This document shows positions 7,894 through 16,239 of a DNA stretch of 64,000 nt, one piece after another. Origin of the DNA: JAFLBI01 sp964616465 (GTDB taxonomy: Bacteria > Bacteroidota > Bacteroidia > Chitinophagales > Chitinophagaceae); assembly GCA_964616465.1 (NCBI GenBank), contig CAZTTO010000009.1:62001-126000 (forward strand). The letters run 5' to 3'. Positions within the stretch are counted from its first letter, which is position 1; each line of letters begins with the position of its first letter. A program made the position numbers and the translations under genes. The notes beneath the pieces were generated by a model. That model made no database searches. It was not told the origin of the DNA and was given only the letters and a program-made list of their open reading frames with translations.

Positions 7894-8586
7894 TTACATC
7901 TTAAAAACAGATGATGGAATTCCTTTGTTGATGATATAATTGTCATACTTAATTTCAACCCGTCCCTTTTTATTTTTTAATGGGTCTTTCTCTTTGGGCT
8001 TCTCATCATCAAACTCTAATGTGATTCCTTTAGGTAGCTTATAATCTTTGGTATTAAAGGAGAAAATGATTTTATCGGGCAAACTATAGTTTGCAAATTT
8101 ACCGTACTGCATTTCCATTTCGTAAGTGCCATTGTCTTTTGTGGTTGTAGTAGCTTTTCTTACAAGTAAGTTAGCCTCATCAATATACATGGTTGTTAAA
8201 ACAATATCACTGCTCTCTTGCAAGGGCAACACTTTCACAATTCTTGTTTTTACACCATTCACCACAGTTTCCCCAGCAGCAAAAGCGGTGAAGTCTTCAC
8301 TAGCAATAATAGAATTCATATTTATAGAAACCCCACCCTTTGGAAGAATGGAAATACCTCTATCTTTTTGAAGTTTAAAAAGATTGGGCTGCTTGAAAAA
8401 TACCTGAACTTTTCCAATTGGAGCTTTAATAAAAGCTACATCGGTTTTCATTGTCCCAGTAGCTGTATAATCTTTCACCTGATCTATTTTCTCCTTCACC
8501 TTTAAGACCAACTGCGTCATGTCTTGCGCAATAACATTTTGAGCAGAAGAGAACAAAACAAATACACCTATCAATAAAAATCTCAT
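7894..8586 (-). CDS. LolA-like periplasmic lipoprotein-carrier-fold protein
   Basis: 230 aa with a signal peptide (MRFLLIGVFVLFSSAQNVIAQ). The body shows the LolA/LppX-type pattern: VKDYTATGTMKTDV, IGKVQVFFKQPNLFKLQKD, and VLTTMYIDEANLLVRKAT. It probably binds a lipid or lipoprotein in the periplasm. The start is ATG 8586; a longer open frame to 8676 runs into the permease gene and would bury the signal peptide. It lies 10 bp after the ABC-2 permease on the same strand, so co-expression with that transporter is likely. Confidence 0.75.
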   Translation of the reverse strand: MRFLLIGVFVLFSSAQNVIAQDMTQLVLKVKEKIDQVKDYTATGTMKTDVAFIKAPIGKVQVFFKQPNLFKLQKDRGISILPKGGVSINMNSIIASEDFTAFAAGETVVNGVKTRIVKVLPLQESSDIVLTTMYIDEANLLVRKATTTTKDNGTYEMEMQYGKFANYSLPDKIIFSFNTKDYKLPKGITLEFDDEKPKEKDPLKNKKGRVEIKYDNYIINKGIPSSVFKM

Positions 8587-8596
8587 GATAATACGT

Positions 8597-9472
8597 TTAT
8601 GATAAAATATCTTTTTTCCTAAAAATGAACCAGCTACCAAATAAAAATAAAGCAACGTGAATGCTGAGTACTGCAACCGACTTTATTAGTTTATCAATAT
8701 TTTGAATACTACCTTGAATGGCTTCATTAGCATCATTTACTTGTAAATCAAAAAATTCTTTCCAACCAATCATATGTGTAGTAAACAAATATGGTTTTAT
8801 GGTATTAAAAAGGGGAATATTCATGGTGCTTAAAATGGTACATACAACAATTACACTCATTGTCGCAACAATTGGGCCAATTGAGTTTTCAGCAAAAATG
8901 GAAAGAAAAAATCCTAATGAGGCTACGGTAATCATAGCGAGAGCAGCAAAGGCAAAAGCACCTGTATATCTCCAGAAAATATCATCTTCTCTTATTACAA
9001 CTGCATAACTCGACTTCATAATAAACATGTCATCAGTTCCAAAAACCCACATACTAACAAATAGAGCTAGAAAGGCCATCCATATTAAGAGCAGCAGAGT
9101 ATAAATGGCTGCAGCTATAAATTTTGCTAATATAAATTCTGTTCGGCTGATGGGTTTTGTGAGCAGCAATCGCAGTGTACCCATATTGGCTTCTCCACTT
9201 ACCATATCGGCGGCAATAAGAGCAATTAGAAGTGGTACATGTACAAGTAACAGTTGCAAAATAACGTAACAAACAAAATAGCCATTCAATATATTTCCAT
9301 CTACAGAAAATGATGAATTAAAATCGGCCATTACAAAGCTCGCATATTCTGCACCATCAATCTTTAACCCTACTTGAATTATTCCAATGAGTGCAGTAAT
9401 TGCAGCAAATGCTATGTAAGTTCGAGGTCGTTTAAAAATTTTAAACAGCTCAATTTGTATTAGCCTGTACAT
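8597..9472 (-). CDS. ABC-2 type transporter permease
   Basis: 291 aa integral membrane protein with about six helices. It starts MYRLIQIELFKIFKRPRTYIAF, the typical opening of ABC-2 permeases, and contains SGEANMGTLRLLLTKPISRTEF, a hallmark of this family. Its first 23 bp overlap the end of the ATPase gene, so the two form one transporter. Substrate unknown; such pairs often export drugs, sodium or copper-related factors. A large loop between the first two helices faces the periplasm. Confidence 0.88.
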   Translation of the reverse strand: MYRLIQIELFKIFKRPRTYIAFAAITALIGIIQVGLKIDGAEYASFVMADFNSSFSVDGNILNGYFVCYVILQLLLVHVPLLIALIAADMVSGEANMGTLRLLLTKPISRTEFILAKFIAAAIYTLLLLIWMAFLALFVSMWVFGTDDMFIMKSSYAVVIREDDIFWRYTGAFAFAALAMITVASLGFFLSIFAENSIGPIVATMSVIVVCTILSTMNIPLFNTIKPYLFTTHMIGWKEFFDLQVNDANEAIQGSIQNIDKLIKSVAVLSIHVALFLFGSWFIFRKKDILS

Positions 9473-10385
9473 GTGGTTTTCCGCTTGTAATTTTAAGGAA
9501 ATAATCTTCTAATGAATGTCGTGGCTGGAATGAGATAACCGAAATATCTAATGCGGCTAAATCTTTATAAAGTTGAGGGAGTTGATCGCGGTGTAAAGAA
9601 AACAAAAGCGATTGTCCGCCATCAGCGTTAAGATGGGTATTCCAAATTGAAGTTTTCATTTTTTCAATGGCGTTTGCAAAATCAGCAACATCAACTTTAA
9701 CAATTGTTTGGGCTGGATCAAACAAGTCAACTGACTTCCCTTCAACTTTTTTCTTACCTCGATCTATTATTAAAACTTGGGTTGCCATTTGTTCAATCTC
9801 AGATAAAAGGTGAGAAGAAACAACAACTGTTTTACCCATTTCGCGACTTAAACGGAGGATTAAGTTTCGTATATCCGCAATACCCTGGGGATCTAATCCG
9901 TTCGTAGGTTCATCTAATATAACCAACTGCGGCTGATGAATGAGCGCAATAGCAATTCCCAGTCTTTGCTTCATACCCTGGGAGTATGTTTTAACAATAT
10001 CTTTTGCGCGTTCTGCCAAACCAACCAACTCAAGTTGATCCATCAGTTGTTGGTGCGATGGATTCATTCCACAGAGTTTAGCAAATAATTGCAAATTATC
10101 GTAGGCACTTAGGTACTTGTATACATCTGGCTTCTCAATAACAGCACCAATTTGCCTAAGAATATCCTTTTTATGCGTGTGTATTGAATAACCAAATACA
10201 TGAATATCACCTGCTGTTGGCTGAATTAAAGTTAACAACATACGAAGAGTAGTTGACTTTCCAGCTCCATTTTGACCAAGAAAGCCGTATACATCGCGGT
10301 CTTGAACAGTAAATGACAAGTCATCTACAGCAGTGAAGCTGTCAAATTGTTTAGTCAGGTGTTTAACATCAATAACTGTTGACAT
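9450..10385 (-). CDS. ABC transporter ATP-binding protein
   Basis: 311 aa ATPase of the ABC-2 exporter. Walker A GQNGAGKST (residues 38-46), signature YSQGMKQRLGIA, Walker B LVILDEP, and the switch His in VVSSHLL. The roughly 85-residue C-terminal extension is usual for NatA/CcmA-type ATPases. Overlaps the permease gene by 23 bp. Upstream sits a winged-helix regulator gene 62 bp away on the same strand. Confidence 0.93.
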   Translation of the reverse strand: MSTVIDVKHLTKQFDSFTAVDDLSFTVQDRDVYGFLGQNGAGKSTTLRMLLTLIQPTAGDIHVFGYSIHTHKKDILRQIGAVIEKPDVYKYLSAYDNLQLFAKLCGMNPSHQQLMDQLELVGLAERAKDIVKTYSQGMKQRLGIAIALIHQPQLVILDEPTNGLDPQGIADIRNLILRLSREMGKTVVVSSHLLSEIEQMATQVLIIDRGKKKVEGKSVDLFDPAQTIVKVDVADFANAIEKMKTSIWNTHLNADGGQSLLFSLHRDQLPQLYKDLAALDISVISFQPRHSLEDYFLKITSGKPHVQANTN

Positions 10386-10447
10386 GGGAATAATAACAGC
10401 AAAGTTAGCTCCCTGTTCAGCAGTTTTAAATAAAAAAAGGGTTGAAA

Positions 10448-10747
10448 CTACTTTTGTGCTTCATTCACATTAAGATACTGTTGTAAAGCAGCTACATATT
10501 TCTCAAAGGCAACAATACCTTGTTGGGTTATTTTACAGGTAGTTTGCGGATAATTGTTAACAAACTGCTTAGTAACCTCTATATATCCAGCATCTTTTAG
10601 CTTCTGTATTTGCACAGATAGATTACCCGCAGTTGCATTGGTTTTTTCCTTAATGAAGGTAAATTCTGCTTCCTTCACACCAATCAGCAGGCTCACTACA
10701 GCTAATCGAAGCTGCGCATGTAATATGGGATCGAGCTCCTTAAACAT
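10448..10747 (-). CDS. Winged-helix DNA-binding regulator
   Basis: 99 aa, one-domain winged helix of the HTH_34/MarR-like type. FIKEKTNATAGNLSVQIQKLKDAGYIEV spans the recognition helix and the wing start (roughly residues 31-58). Small regulators of this kind in Bacteroidota usually sit with small membrane proteins or ABC-2 exporters, as here. Overlaps the preceding membrane protein gene by 8 bp (translational coupling). It may regulate this locus; the signal is unknown. Confidence 0.8.
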   Translation of the reverse strand: MFKELDPILHAQLRLAVVSLLIGVKEAEFTFIKEKTNATAGNLSVQIQKLKDAGYIEVTKQFVNNYPQTTCKITQQGIVAFEKYVAALQQYLNVNEAQK

Positions 10748-11426
10748 GCATTGATTTTCTAGCTTTTAGATATTTAGTGCGCAAAATTAATCCTGGAAGC
10801 AACCAATTCCCAACAGCCGCAAGTCCATTTAACAAACTGTCGTAAGTCTGAGTAGTAAATAATGATATTATAAACAATGCGTAACAAGCAATAGCACCCC
10901 ATACCATTGGTTTGAACTTTCTTGTAATTCCTGTAACCAATGTTGGAAATGCATATATAATCATTAATAGCGAAAGCGGACTTAAAGCATTTGGCTCATA
11001 GGCTTCTAATCTTCCATCAGAAAATTGCATCATCAGTTGTCTCCCACTTTCAGAAAGAATCTGCTCAGTGGCATAGGGAATCACATTCAAGTAGAATACC
11101 ATTGCAAAAATACTTATCCCATAAACTAGCCAAACTGCATTCATAGCAGACTCTTCGTAAGAGAGGACGGTTCTGTTTCGCCTTTCTTTGATACCAATAT
11201 ATACTTGAGGAATAATGGCAATGAGTGCTAATGTCCATTCATCAAAATCAATATTCCAATGGTAATATCTTTTAAGAAAACCAAATATTCCACAAAAGCC
11301 AATCACTGCACCCCACATAATGGCGCTTGTGCCATTTTCATGAAAGTGGCTACCTTTTGCTTTCTGAATCATTTCAGAGATAATCCTTAAACTATCTCTC
11401 TCATTCATATCAACTAAATTATCCAT
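10740..11426 (-). CDS. Integral membrane protein, winged-helix-linked
   Basis: 228 aa from ATG 11426; six hydrophobic stretches between about residue 35 and 215. It is a paralogue of the gene before it: both have an N-terminal IQ-rich soluble helix, a DNGTLYLLWG/ENGTSAIMWG segment, and GIPTFISG/FPTLVTG followed by RFKPLLVGG/KFKPMVWGA. The start codon overlaps the upstream stop (ATGGATAA). An earlier in-frame start at 11480 would lie deep in the upstream gene. Function unknown. Confidence 0.7.
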   Translation of the reverse strand: MDNLVDMNERDSLRIISEMIQKAKGSHFHENGTSAIMWGAVIGFCGIFGFLKRYYHWNIDFDEWTLALIAIIPQVYIGIKERRNRTVLSYEESAMNAVWLVYGISIFAMVFYLNVIPYATEQILSESGRQLMMQFSDGRLEAYEPNALSPLSLLMIIYAFPTLVTGITRKFKPMVWGAIACYALFIISLFTTQTYDSLLNGLAAVGNWLLPGLILRTKYLKARKSMHV

Positions 11427-12021
11427 TGTGTTGACGATTAAATTGATGACGTAATATATACCCAGGAATGATCCAGGCACAGGTAACAGCTAAGGCAACA
11501 AGCAGTAAGGTTTGGATAGGTTCAACCCAATGGCTGATAGCACTTAAAATCCAACAAATAAATCCGCCTACCAAAAGTGGCTTGAATCGCATTACGGCAC
11601 CTGAAATAAATGTTGGAATACCATATACCATTAAAATGACAGAATACATCAAATGCCATTCTCCCTTAGCTCCAAACAAAATATAAGTCAATGTCATACA
11701 CGCGGCAAAAGACAACCAAGCATAACCAATAATTTCATCAGCGTAAGTTGTTACCCGCTTCTTTTTACTTTGCCGTGCCATCCATATAAAATGAAAGGCT
11801 GATGCAGGAATAGTTAGCAACCAAACCCTTTCTGGATGGTCAATGATATTATTCAGCAAGAAAACATAATGCCCAATGGAACATAATAGTATCACCCAGC
11901 CCCATAACAAATAAAGAGTACCATTGTCGTAATATCGACTTTGGACAGTCTTGATCATTGACTGAATGACCATTAAACTTTGTTCTGGTTTAAAATCTTG
12001 TTCTTGCTCCATAGCAATCAT
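11419..12021 (-). CDS. Integral membrane protein, paralogue of its neighbour
   Basis: 200 aa with five to six membrane helices after a soluble N-terminal segment (FKPEQSLMVIQSMIKTVQSR). Shares the DNGTLYLLWGW, YGIPTFISGAVMRFKP and WIIPGYILR pattern with the following gene, so the pair arose by duplication. First gene of a coupled trio (membrane-membrane-winged helix). ATG 12012 is an alternative start three codons in. Function unknown; membrane sensing upstream of the regulator is possible. Confidence 0.7.
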   Translation of the reverse strand: MIAMEQEQDFKPEQSLMVIQSMIKTVQSRYYDNGTLYLLWGWVILLCSIGHYVFLLNNIIDHPERVWLLTIPASAFHFIWMARQSKKKRVTTYADEIIGYAWLSFAACMTLTYILFGAKGEWHLMYSVILMVYGIPTFISGAVMRFKPLLVGGFICWILSAISHWVEPIQTLLLVALAVTCAWIIPGYILRHQFNRQHNG

Positions 12022-12161
12022 TTATTGTTAAAAATAGTTTCAATCCCCGAGCCTTTAGCATTTTCAATACACATGTTACTGACAATTAAAAAACAAAATC
12101 TTTTATAATCCATGAAACTATTACCCATACTATACAAACAATAATCAGCTTCATACATGAA

Positions 12162-12794
12162 TCACTTACATTGTTGTACAATACCTACAACAGTTTCCTT
12201 TCCCCAGTTTGGATGTAAGCTAGAAGGCGACTTAAAAGATTCATACAGCTGAATTGCTTTTTCGGCTAAAGGCTTAGCAGTTTTACAACCACCACCAAAT
12301 TGTTCAGGCGTGTTAATTAAACTAGCAGCCTGTAGCATGTACGGACGTGGATTAGTAGGATCTTTTTTCATAGCATCTTGTAAAAATCTTGCTGCAATAG
12401 GACCGTACTGTTGCCACCTATTCATAGGATCAACCAACATTCTAGCAGTAGTAGCCATATTTCTAACACAATCTAATTCTGCATTATCTTCAATAGCTGC
12501 TGCCTTTGCTATTAGCGCATCTGCTTCAGCAGCTAATGCATCAGCTTGCTTTGCATTACCCATTGCCATTTGTGCTTTAATCATAGCCGCATAATAGAAA
12601 GGCAACCATTGTGTTTTTTCGGCCTCGCCAATTCTTTGAAATTTTGCTGCTAACTCATTCATTTCAGTTGCACTTTTTGCAGTTGCGAACTGTTGAAGAG
12701 ATGCACCCATAGCACCCATATAACGATCGTTATTTTGTCCGATTGCTACTTGAATAATCAATAACAATGCCCAAGAAAAAATGTACTTTTTCAT
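12162..12794 (-). CDS. Exported alpha-helical (TPR-like) protein
   Basis: 210 aa, signal peptide MKKYIFSWALLLIIQVAIGQ. The rest is Ala-rich and helical, with TPR-like spacing (LPFYYAAMIKAQMAMGNAKQADALAAEADAL and PRPYMLQAASLINTP). No catalytic motif is visible. It is followed by a 140-bp gap with no gene, and preceded 19 bp upstream by the 2TM protein on the same strand and, before that, by a TonB receptor, so the three may form one operon. Periplasmic location inferred from the signal peptide. Confidence 0.6.
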   Translation of the reverse strand: MKKYIFSWALLLIIQVAIGQNNDRYMGAMGASLQQFATAKSATEMNELAAKFQRIGEAEKTQWLPFYYAAMIKAQMAMGNAKQADALAAEADALIAKAAAIEDNAELDCVRNMATTARMLVDPMNRWQQYGPIAARFLQDAMKKDPTNPRPYMLQAASLINTPEQFGGGCKTAKPLAEKAIQLYESFKSPSSLHPNWGKETVVGIVQQCK

Positions 12795-12813
12795 AATAGA
12801 TGGTTTTTAAAAT

Positions 12814-13092
12814 TTATTGTTGTTTTTTTAGTTGTTCGTATTCTTTTTCAGCAGATATAAAATCCCATTTACCGTAAGCACCTAAATAAGAAAAGAATAG
12901 CCCTAAGCCCCATCCCAGTATAGGCCAAATGGGCCAGAAATGTGCAGACATATTTTTCTTGCCTAGAGTAAAATACCAGATTCCAATTAAAAACAGATTT
13001 ACTGCTACATAGCTAATTGCTTGCGATTTAAATGCTGCTCTCTTTTTAGCAATTTTCCATAGCATTCTGTCCTTTTCTGATTGAGTTTCCAT
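12814..13092 (-). CDS. 2TM domain protein
   Basis: 92 aa with two membrane helices (about residues 26-44 and 51-70) flanked by charged ends. The pattern YVAVNLFLIGIWYFTLG then FWPIWPILGWGLGLFFSY matches the 2TM domain often found attached to, or next to, Bacteroidota sensor and regulator proteins. It lies 12 bp after the TonB receptor gene on the same strand. Molecular role unknown. Confidence 0.75.
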   Translation of the reverse strand: METQSEKDRMLWKIAKKRAAFKSQAISYVAVNLFLIGIWYFTLGKKNMSAHFWPIWPILGWGLGLFFSYLGAYGKWDFISAEKEYEQLKKQQ

Positions 13093-13104
13093 GTTTGTTA
13101 GGTT

Positions 13105-15342
13105 TTAGAGATTATTATTGATGTTTTCTTGTGTTCTATCTACTCCCCAACTCAAAAACAGTCCAATGAAAAAGCTGCGGGGAGCAGGAGGAATAACTGC
13201 TTCACTAATGAGTCTACCATCATTTCCACGAACCCTGCTACTGAAATTGTAGCTGAAAATTTGATTCTGATTAAATACATTATTGATACCCACTACAACT
13301 ACACTATTTGCTTTACCAATTTTTGGCAACCAATTCAAACTGAAATTATGGCTATGAAAAGGAATGGTTCTATCACTCATAAATTCATTTTGCGGCCGAT
13401 TGGGATCAAAATAAGGTCTACCTGTACTCCAATTCCAACTCCAGTTTACTCCAAACATTTTTTTCACCCAGAATTTTTTGAAAACAAAGCTTCCACTATG
13501 TGTTGCGGCAAATGGAGGTTGTACCGCAAAAGGATAATTCTGAAATTCTCTTTTTGTGTCTAAATAGGTATAACTAATCCAATAGTCTAGTCCGGGTAAT
13601 GTTTTTCTATCTCTCCAAAACAATTCAAGACCTTTTGCATAACCACTTCCATCAATGCTTACTCCTTGTCTAATTGCAGCATCAGTCTGTAATAAATTTT
13701 TATAGTCTTTATAATACAATTGCGTTCTAAAAGTATAATCACGCGATAAATGCTGATACGTAAATATGTAATGATCTGCTCTCAAAAAGCCTAAGTCGTT
13801 CGGATTTGCAATAAACCTTCTCTCAGGAGTTTGATAAAAAACTCCGTAGTCAATGCTCATTTGACTTTGAGCAGCAATTTTGTAGGATAAAGAAACCCTT
13901 GGTGCAATATTCGCTTTTGCAAGAATAGAACTACGCTCTACTCGAAGTCCTGGTCGTAGTGCCCATTCGTTACTTAAGAATATATCAGATTCTGCAAAAA
14001 AAGCTGTGTATACATCAACCCACCTATTCTCGAATTTTCCAGTTTCAAATTTTGTTATAACGGTATCGGTATTGCGCCAAATCTCACCTCCAAATCTAAT
14101 TGCATTTATTCCCGATAGTTTTTTCTCTAACACAGATCTAATCTGCCACATACGCTGAGTTTGATTCACATTAAATTGTGCAAAATCAATAGCTGTAATT
14201 CCAGTATTTGGTACTTTTTGATTCTGTTGATTTTGTACTTCATTGCCTATTTGATCAAGGTTGTAACTAATGCCACCCGTTGCTTGCAACTTCCATCCAT
14301 TACCTAATGGCTGACGATAACTAATGTTTCCAAATACATTATAGTTGGTTAACGAGAAAGCATTCTTCAAACCAATACTATCCAGTGATGGTCTACGCAA
14401 AGCCAACTCACCCGCATTAAAGTATGCGTATGCCTTAATCATTCCACCTCGTTTTGTTTTAATTCTAAAATTCGCGTCAATATTGTGGAATTGAGGCGCT
14501 TTGAAAAAGTCGGGGGCTTGTGGAACCAATTTTTGATACAACGCAAGATGCGTGAAAGAATAGCTCATACCATAACTCGATTTTTTTCCTTTTCCAAGCT
14601 GTTGAAATCCACCACTTAAAAAAATAGGCGAAATACCCGCTTGTGCTTCTGATTGCTCTGGCAAGTCTATGCTTTCGAGTGCTAATACACTACTCAATGC
14701 TTGTCCATATAAAGCAGAATATCCACCACTACTAAATACAGTTCCACTGAATAAAAAAGGAGAAAATCTTCCTCGTTGAGCAATCCCGGGTACTGAGCTA
14801 AAAAAGAAATTGTTTACAGAAGATCCATCTATGAAGATTCTAGCTTCTTCGGCTGAACCACCTCTAACAAAAAGCCCTTCTTGTTCACCAACTTTTTGTG
14901 CACCTGGCAATGTTTGTATAGTTGCAGAAATATCGGCATTTGCTCCAGCGGTAGTTGCTATATCTAAAGAGCGTAAAACGGTTCCTCTCTTTTTATCGTT
15001 TGCCTCAAAACTTCCTGCAGTAATCACCACCGCTTTTAATTCACTGATCTCTTCTTTTAAAACAACTGTTTGATCAATCTCTTCCCCTTTCAAATCAACC
15101 GGTATTTCTTGCGTTTTACTTCCTACAAAACTTATAACAAGTAATTGACTTCCCTTTTCAAAACTTGTGAACTTAAACTTACCGGTAGAATCTGACACTG
15201 TGCCATCGTAACTGTTTTTGATAGAAATTGATGCCCCAGCAAGAATTCTCCCCTTCGGGTCTTTTACCTCACCTTTTATGACTGTTTGTGCCGAAGTCGC
15301 TTTTAGCAGTACAAGTAAAATTAAAACTATTAAGACGCGCAT
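13105..15342 (-). CDS. TonB-dependent receptor with carboxypeptidase-like domain
   Basis: 745 aa outer-membrane receptor. Signal peptide residues 1-19 (MRVLIVLILLVLLKATSAQ); a carboxypeptidase-regulatory-like beta domain at about 20-100 (GEVKDPKGRILAGASISI); a plug domain at about 110-220 with the TonB-box-like AVVITAG and VGEQEGLFVRGGSAEEARIF; then a beta-barrel ending in an aromatic-rich strand. It imports an unknown substrate. A promoter with both boxes is seen upstream (15359-15390). No SusD partner is adjacent, so it is not a polysaccharide-utilisation SusCD pair. Confidence 0.88.
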   Translation of the reverse strand: MRVLIVLILLVLLKATSAQTVIKGEVKDPKGRILAGASISIKNSYDGTVSDSTGKFKFTSFEKGSQLLVISFVGSKTQEIPVDLKGEEIDQTVVLKEEISELKAVVITAGSFEANDKKRGTVLRSLDIATTAGANADISATIQTLPGAQKVGEQEGLFVRGGSAEEARIFIDGSSVNNFFFSSVPGIAQRGRFSPFLFSGTVFSSGGYSALYGQALSSVLALESIDLPEQSEAQAGISPIFLSGGFQQLGKGKKSSYGMSYSFTHLALYQKLVPQAPDFFKAPQFHNIDANFRIKTKRGGMIKAYAYFNAGELALRRPSLDSIGLKNAFSLTNYNVFGNISYRQPLGNGWKLQATGGISYNLDQIGNEVQNQQNQKVPNTGITAIDFAQFNVNQTQRMWQIRSVLEKKLSGINAIRFGGEIWRNTDTVITKFETGKFENRWVDVYTAFFAESDIFLSNEWALRPGLRVERSSILAKANIAPRVSLSYKIAAQSQMSIDYGVFYQTPERRFIANPNDLGFLRADHYIFTYQHLSRDYTFRTQLYYKDYKNLLQTDAAIRQGVSIDGSGYAKGLELFWRDRKTLPGLDYWISYTYLDTKREFQNYPFAVQPPFAATHSGSFVFKKFWVKKMFGVNWSWNWSTGRPYFDPNRPQNEFMSDRTIPFHSHNFSLNWLPKIGKANSVVVVGINNVFNQNQIFSYNFSSRVRGNDGRLISEAVIPPAPRSFFIGLFLSWGVDRTQENINNNL

Positions 15343-15358
15343 TTTCTGAATTTGAAAT

Positions 15359-15390
15359 CAAAGCTAAACCAGTTTATAATATAAACCAAA
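15359..15390 (-). promoter_or_regulatory. Promoter of the TonB receptor operon
   Basis: Minus strand TTTG (15390-15387), 20-nt spacer, TAGCTTTG (15366-15359): both Bacteroidota promoter elements at normal spacing, 16 nt before ATG 15342. Confidence 0.6.
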
Positions 15391-15490
15391 CTATTTTATA
15401 ATTTATTTTGCAACGATCGTTTTCCTGCACTTTAACAATTTGATTACCACAGACTTCACAAAAAGTTAGACCTTTCAAAAAATATCAGAT

Positions 15491-16189
15491 ATGCGAAAAA
15501 TTTGCCTGTTTATAGTGCTTTCTTGGCTAATTCCAACCTCATTCCTAGCCCAAAACCCACTTAATATGCTTCGTGAAGGTGGCAATACTGCCAATTCTGG
15601 AGACATGGTAAGTGGCTTGAAAGAAGCACTTGAAAAAGGTGCGCAAGCAGCTTCAAGCAAACTTTCGAAGGAAAATGGATTTTTACAAGATGCTGTCGTT
15701 AAAATTTTACTTCCTCCAGAAGCACAATCTGTGGAAAGAACTGCAAGACAGTTTGGTTTGGGCCGACAAGCAGATCAACTTATTACAAGCTTAAACCGTG
15801 CTGCTGAAACTGCCTGTGCAGATGCAGGACCCATATTTATAAATGCTATCAAACAAATGAATGTAACTGATGCAGTAAATATTGTAAGAGGAACAGATAC
15901 TGCTGCAACTCACTTTTTAAGAAGAACTACAAGTCCGCAACTTACATCGCAGTTTAAGCCGGTGATTGATCAGGCATTAGAAAAAACAGGAACAATCCAA
16001 TTATGGCGTGATTTTTTTACGGCAGCCAATCGCTTTTCTAGGAATCCTGTTAATACCGACCTCTCTGGTTATGTTACAGAAAGGGCGCTGCAGGGCTTGT
16101 TTCATTATGTAGCCGTGGAAGAAAGAGAAATCAGAAAAAATCCACTTGCAAGAACAAGTGATATACTAAAAAAGGTGTTTGGCAATTAG
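15491..16189 (+). CDS. DUF4197 exported protein
   Basis: 232 aa with a signal peptide (MRKICLFIVLSWLIPTSFLAQ). The rest matches the DUF4197 pattern: GLKEALEKGAQAASSKLSKE near the N-terminus, ILLPPEAQ, LNRAAETACADAGPIF, and GTDTAATHFLRRTT. Periplasmic helical proteins of unknown function. Monocistronic: divergent from the TonB receptor and convergent with the ATP synthase operon, with a shared terminator between. Confidence 0.85.
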   Translation: MRKICLFIVLSWLIPTSFLAQNPLNMLREGGNTANSGDMVSGLKEALEKGAQAASSKLSKENGFLQDAVVKILLPPEAQSVERTARQFGLGRQADQLITSLNRAAETACADAGPIFINAIKQMNVTDAVNIVRGTDTAATHFLRRTTSPQLTSQFKPVIDQALEKTGTIQLWRDFFTAANRFSRNPVNTDLSGYVTERALQGLFHYVAVEEREIRKNPLARTSDILKKVFGN

Positions 16190-16196
16190 CATAAAA

Positions 16197-16228
16197 AAGC
16201 CCCGAAATTTCGGGGCTTATATTTTTTT
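16197..16228. terminator. Bidirectional intrinsic terminator
   Basis: AAGCCCCGAAATTTCGGGGC TT forms a perfect stem (16197-16218), with A-runs on one side and a T-run on the other, between the convergent DUF4197 and atpA genes. Confidence 0.88.
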
Positions 16229-16239
16229 CAAGTAATCAA

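Noticed and set aside
8587..8676. N-terminal extension of the LolA-like protein
   Set aside because: It would bury the signal peptide and run into the permease gene; ATG 8586 is the natural start.
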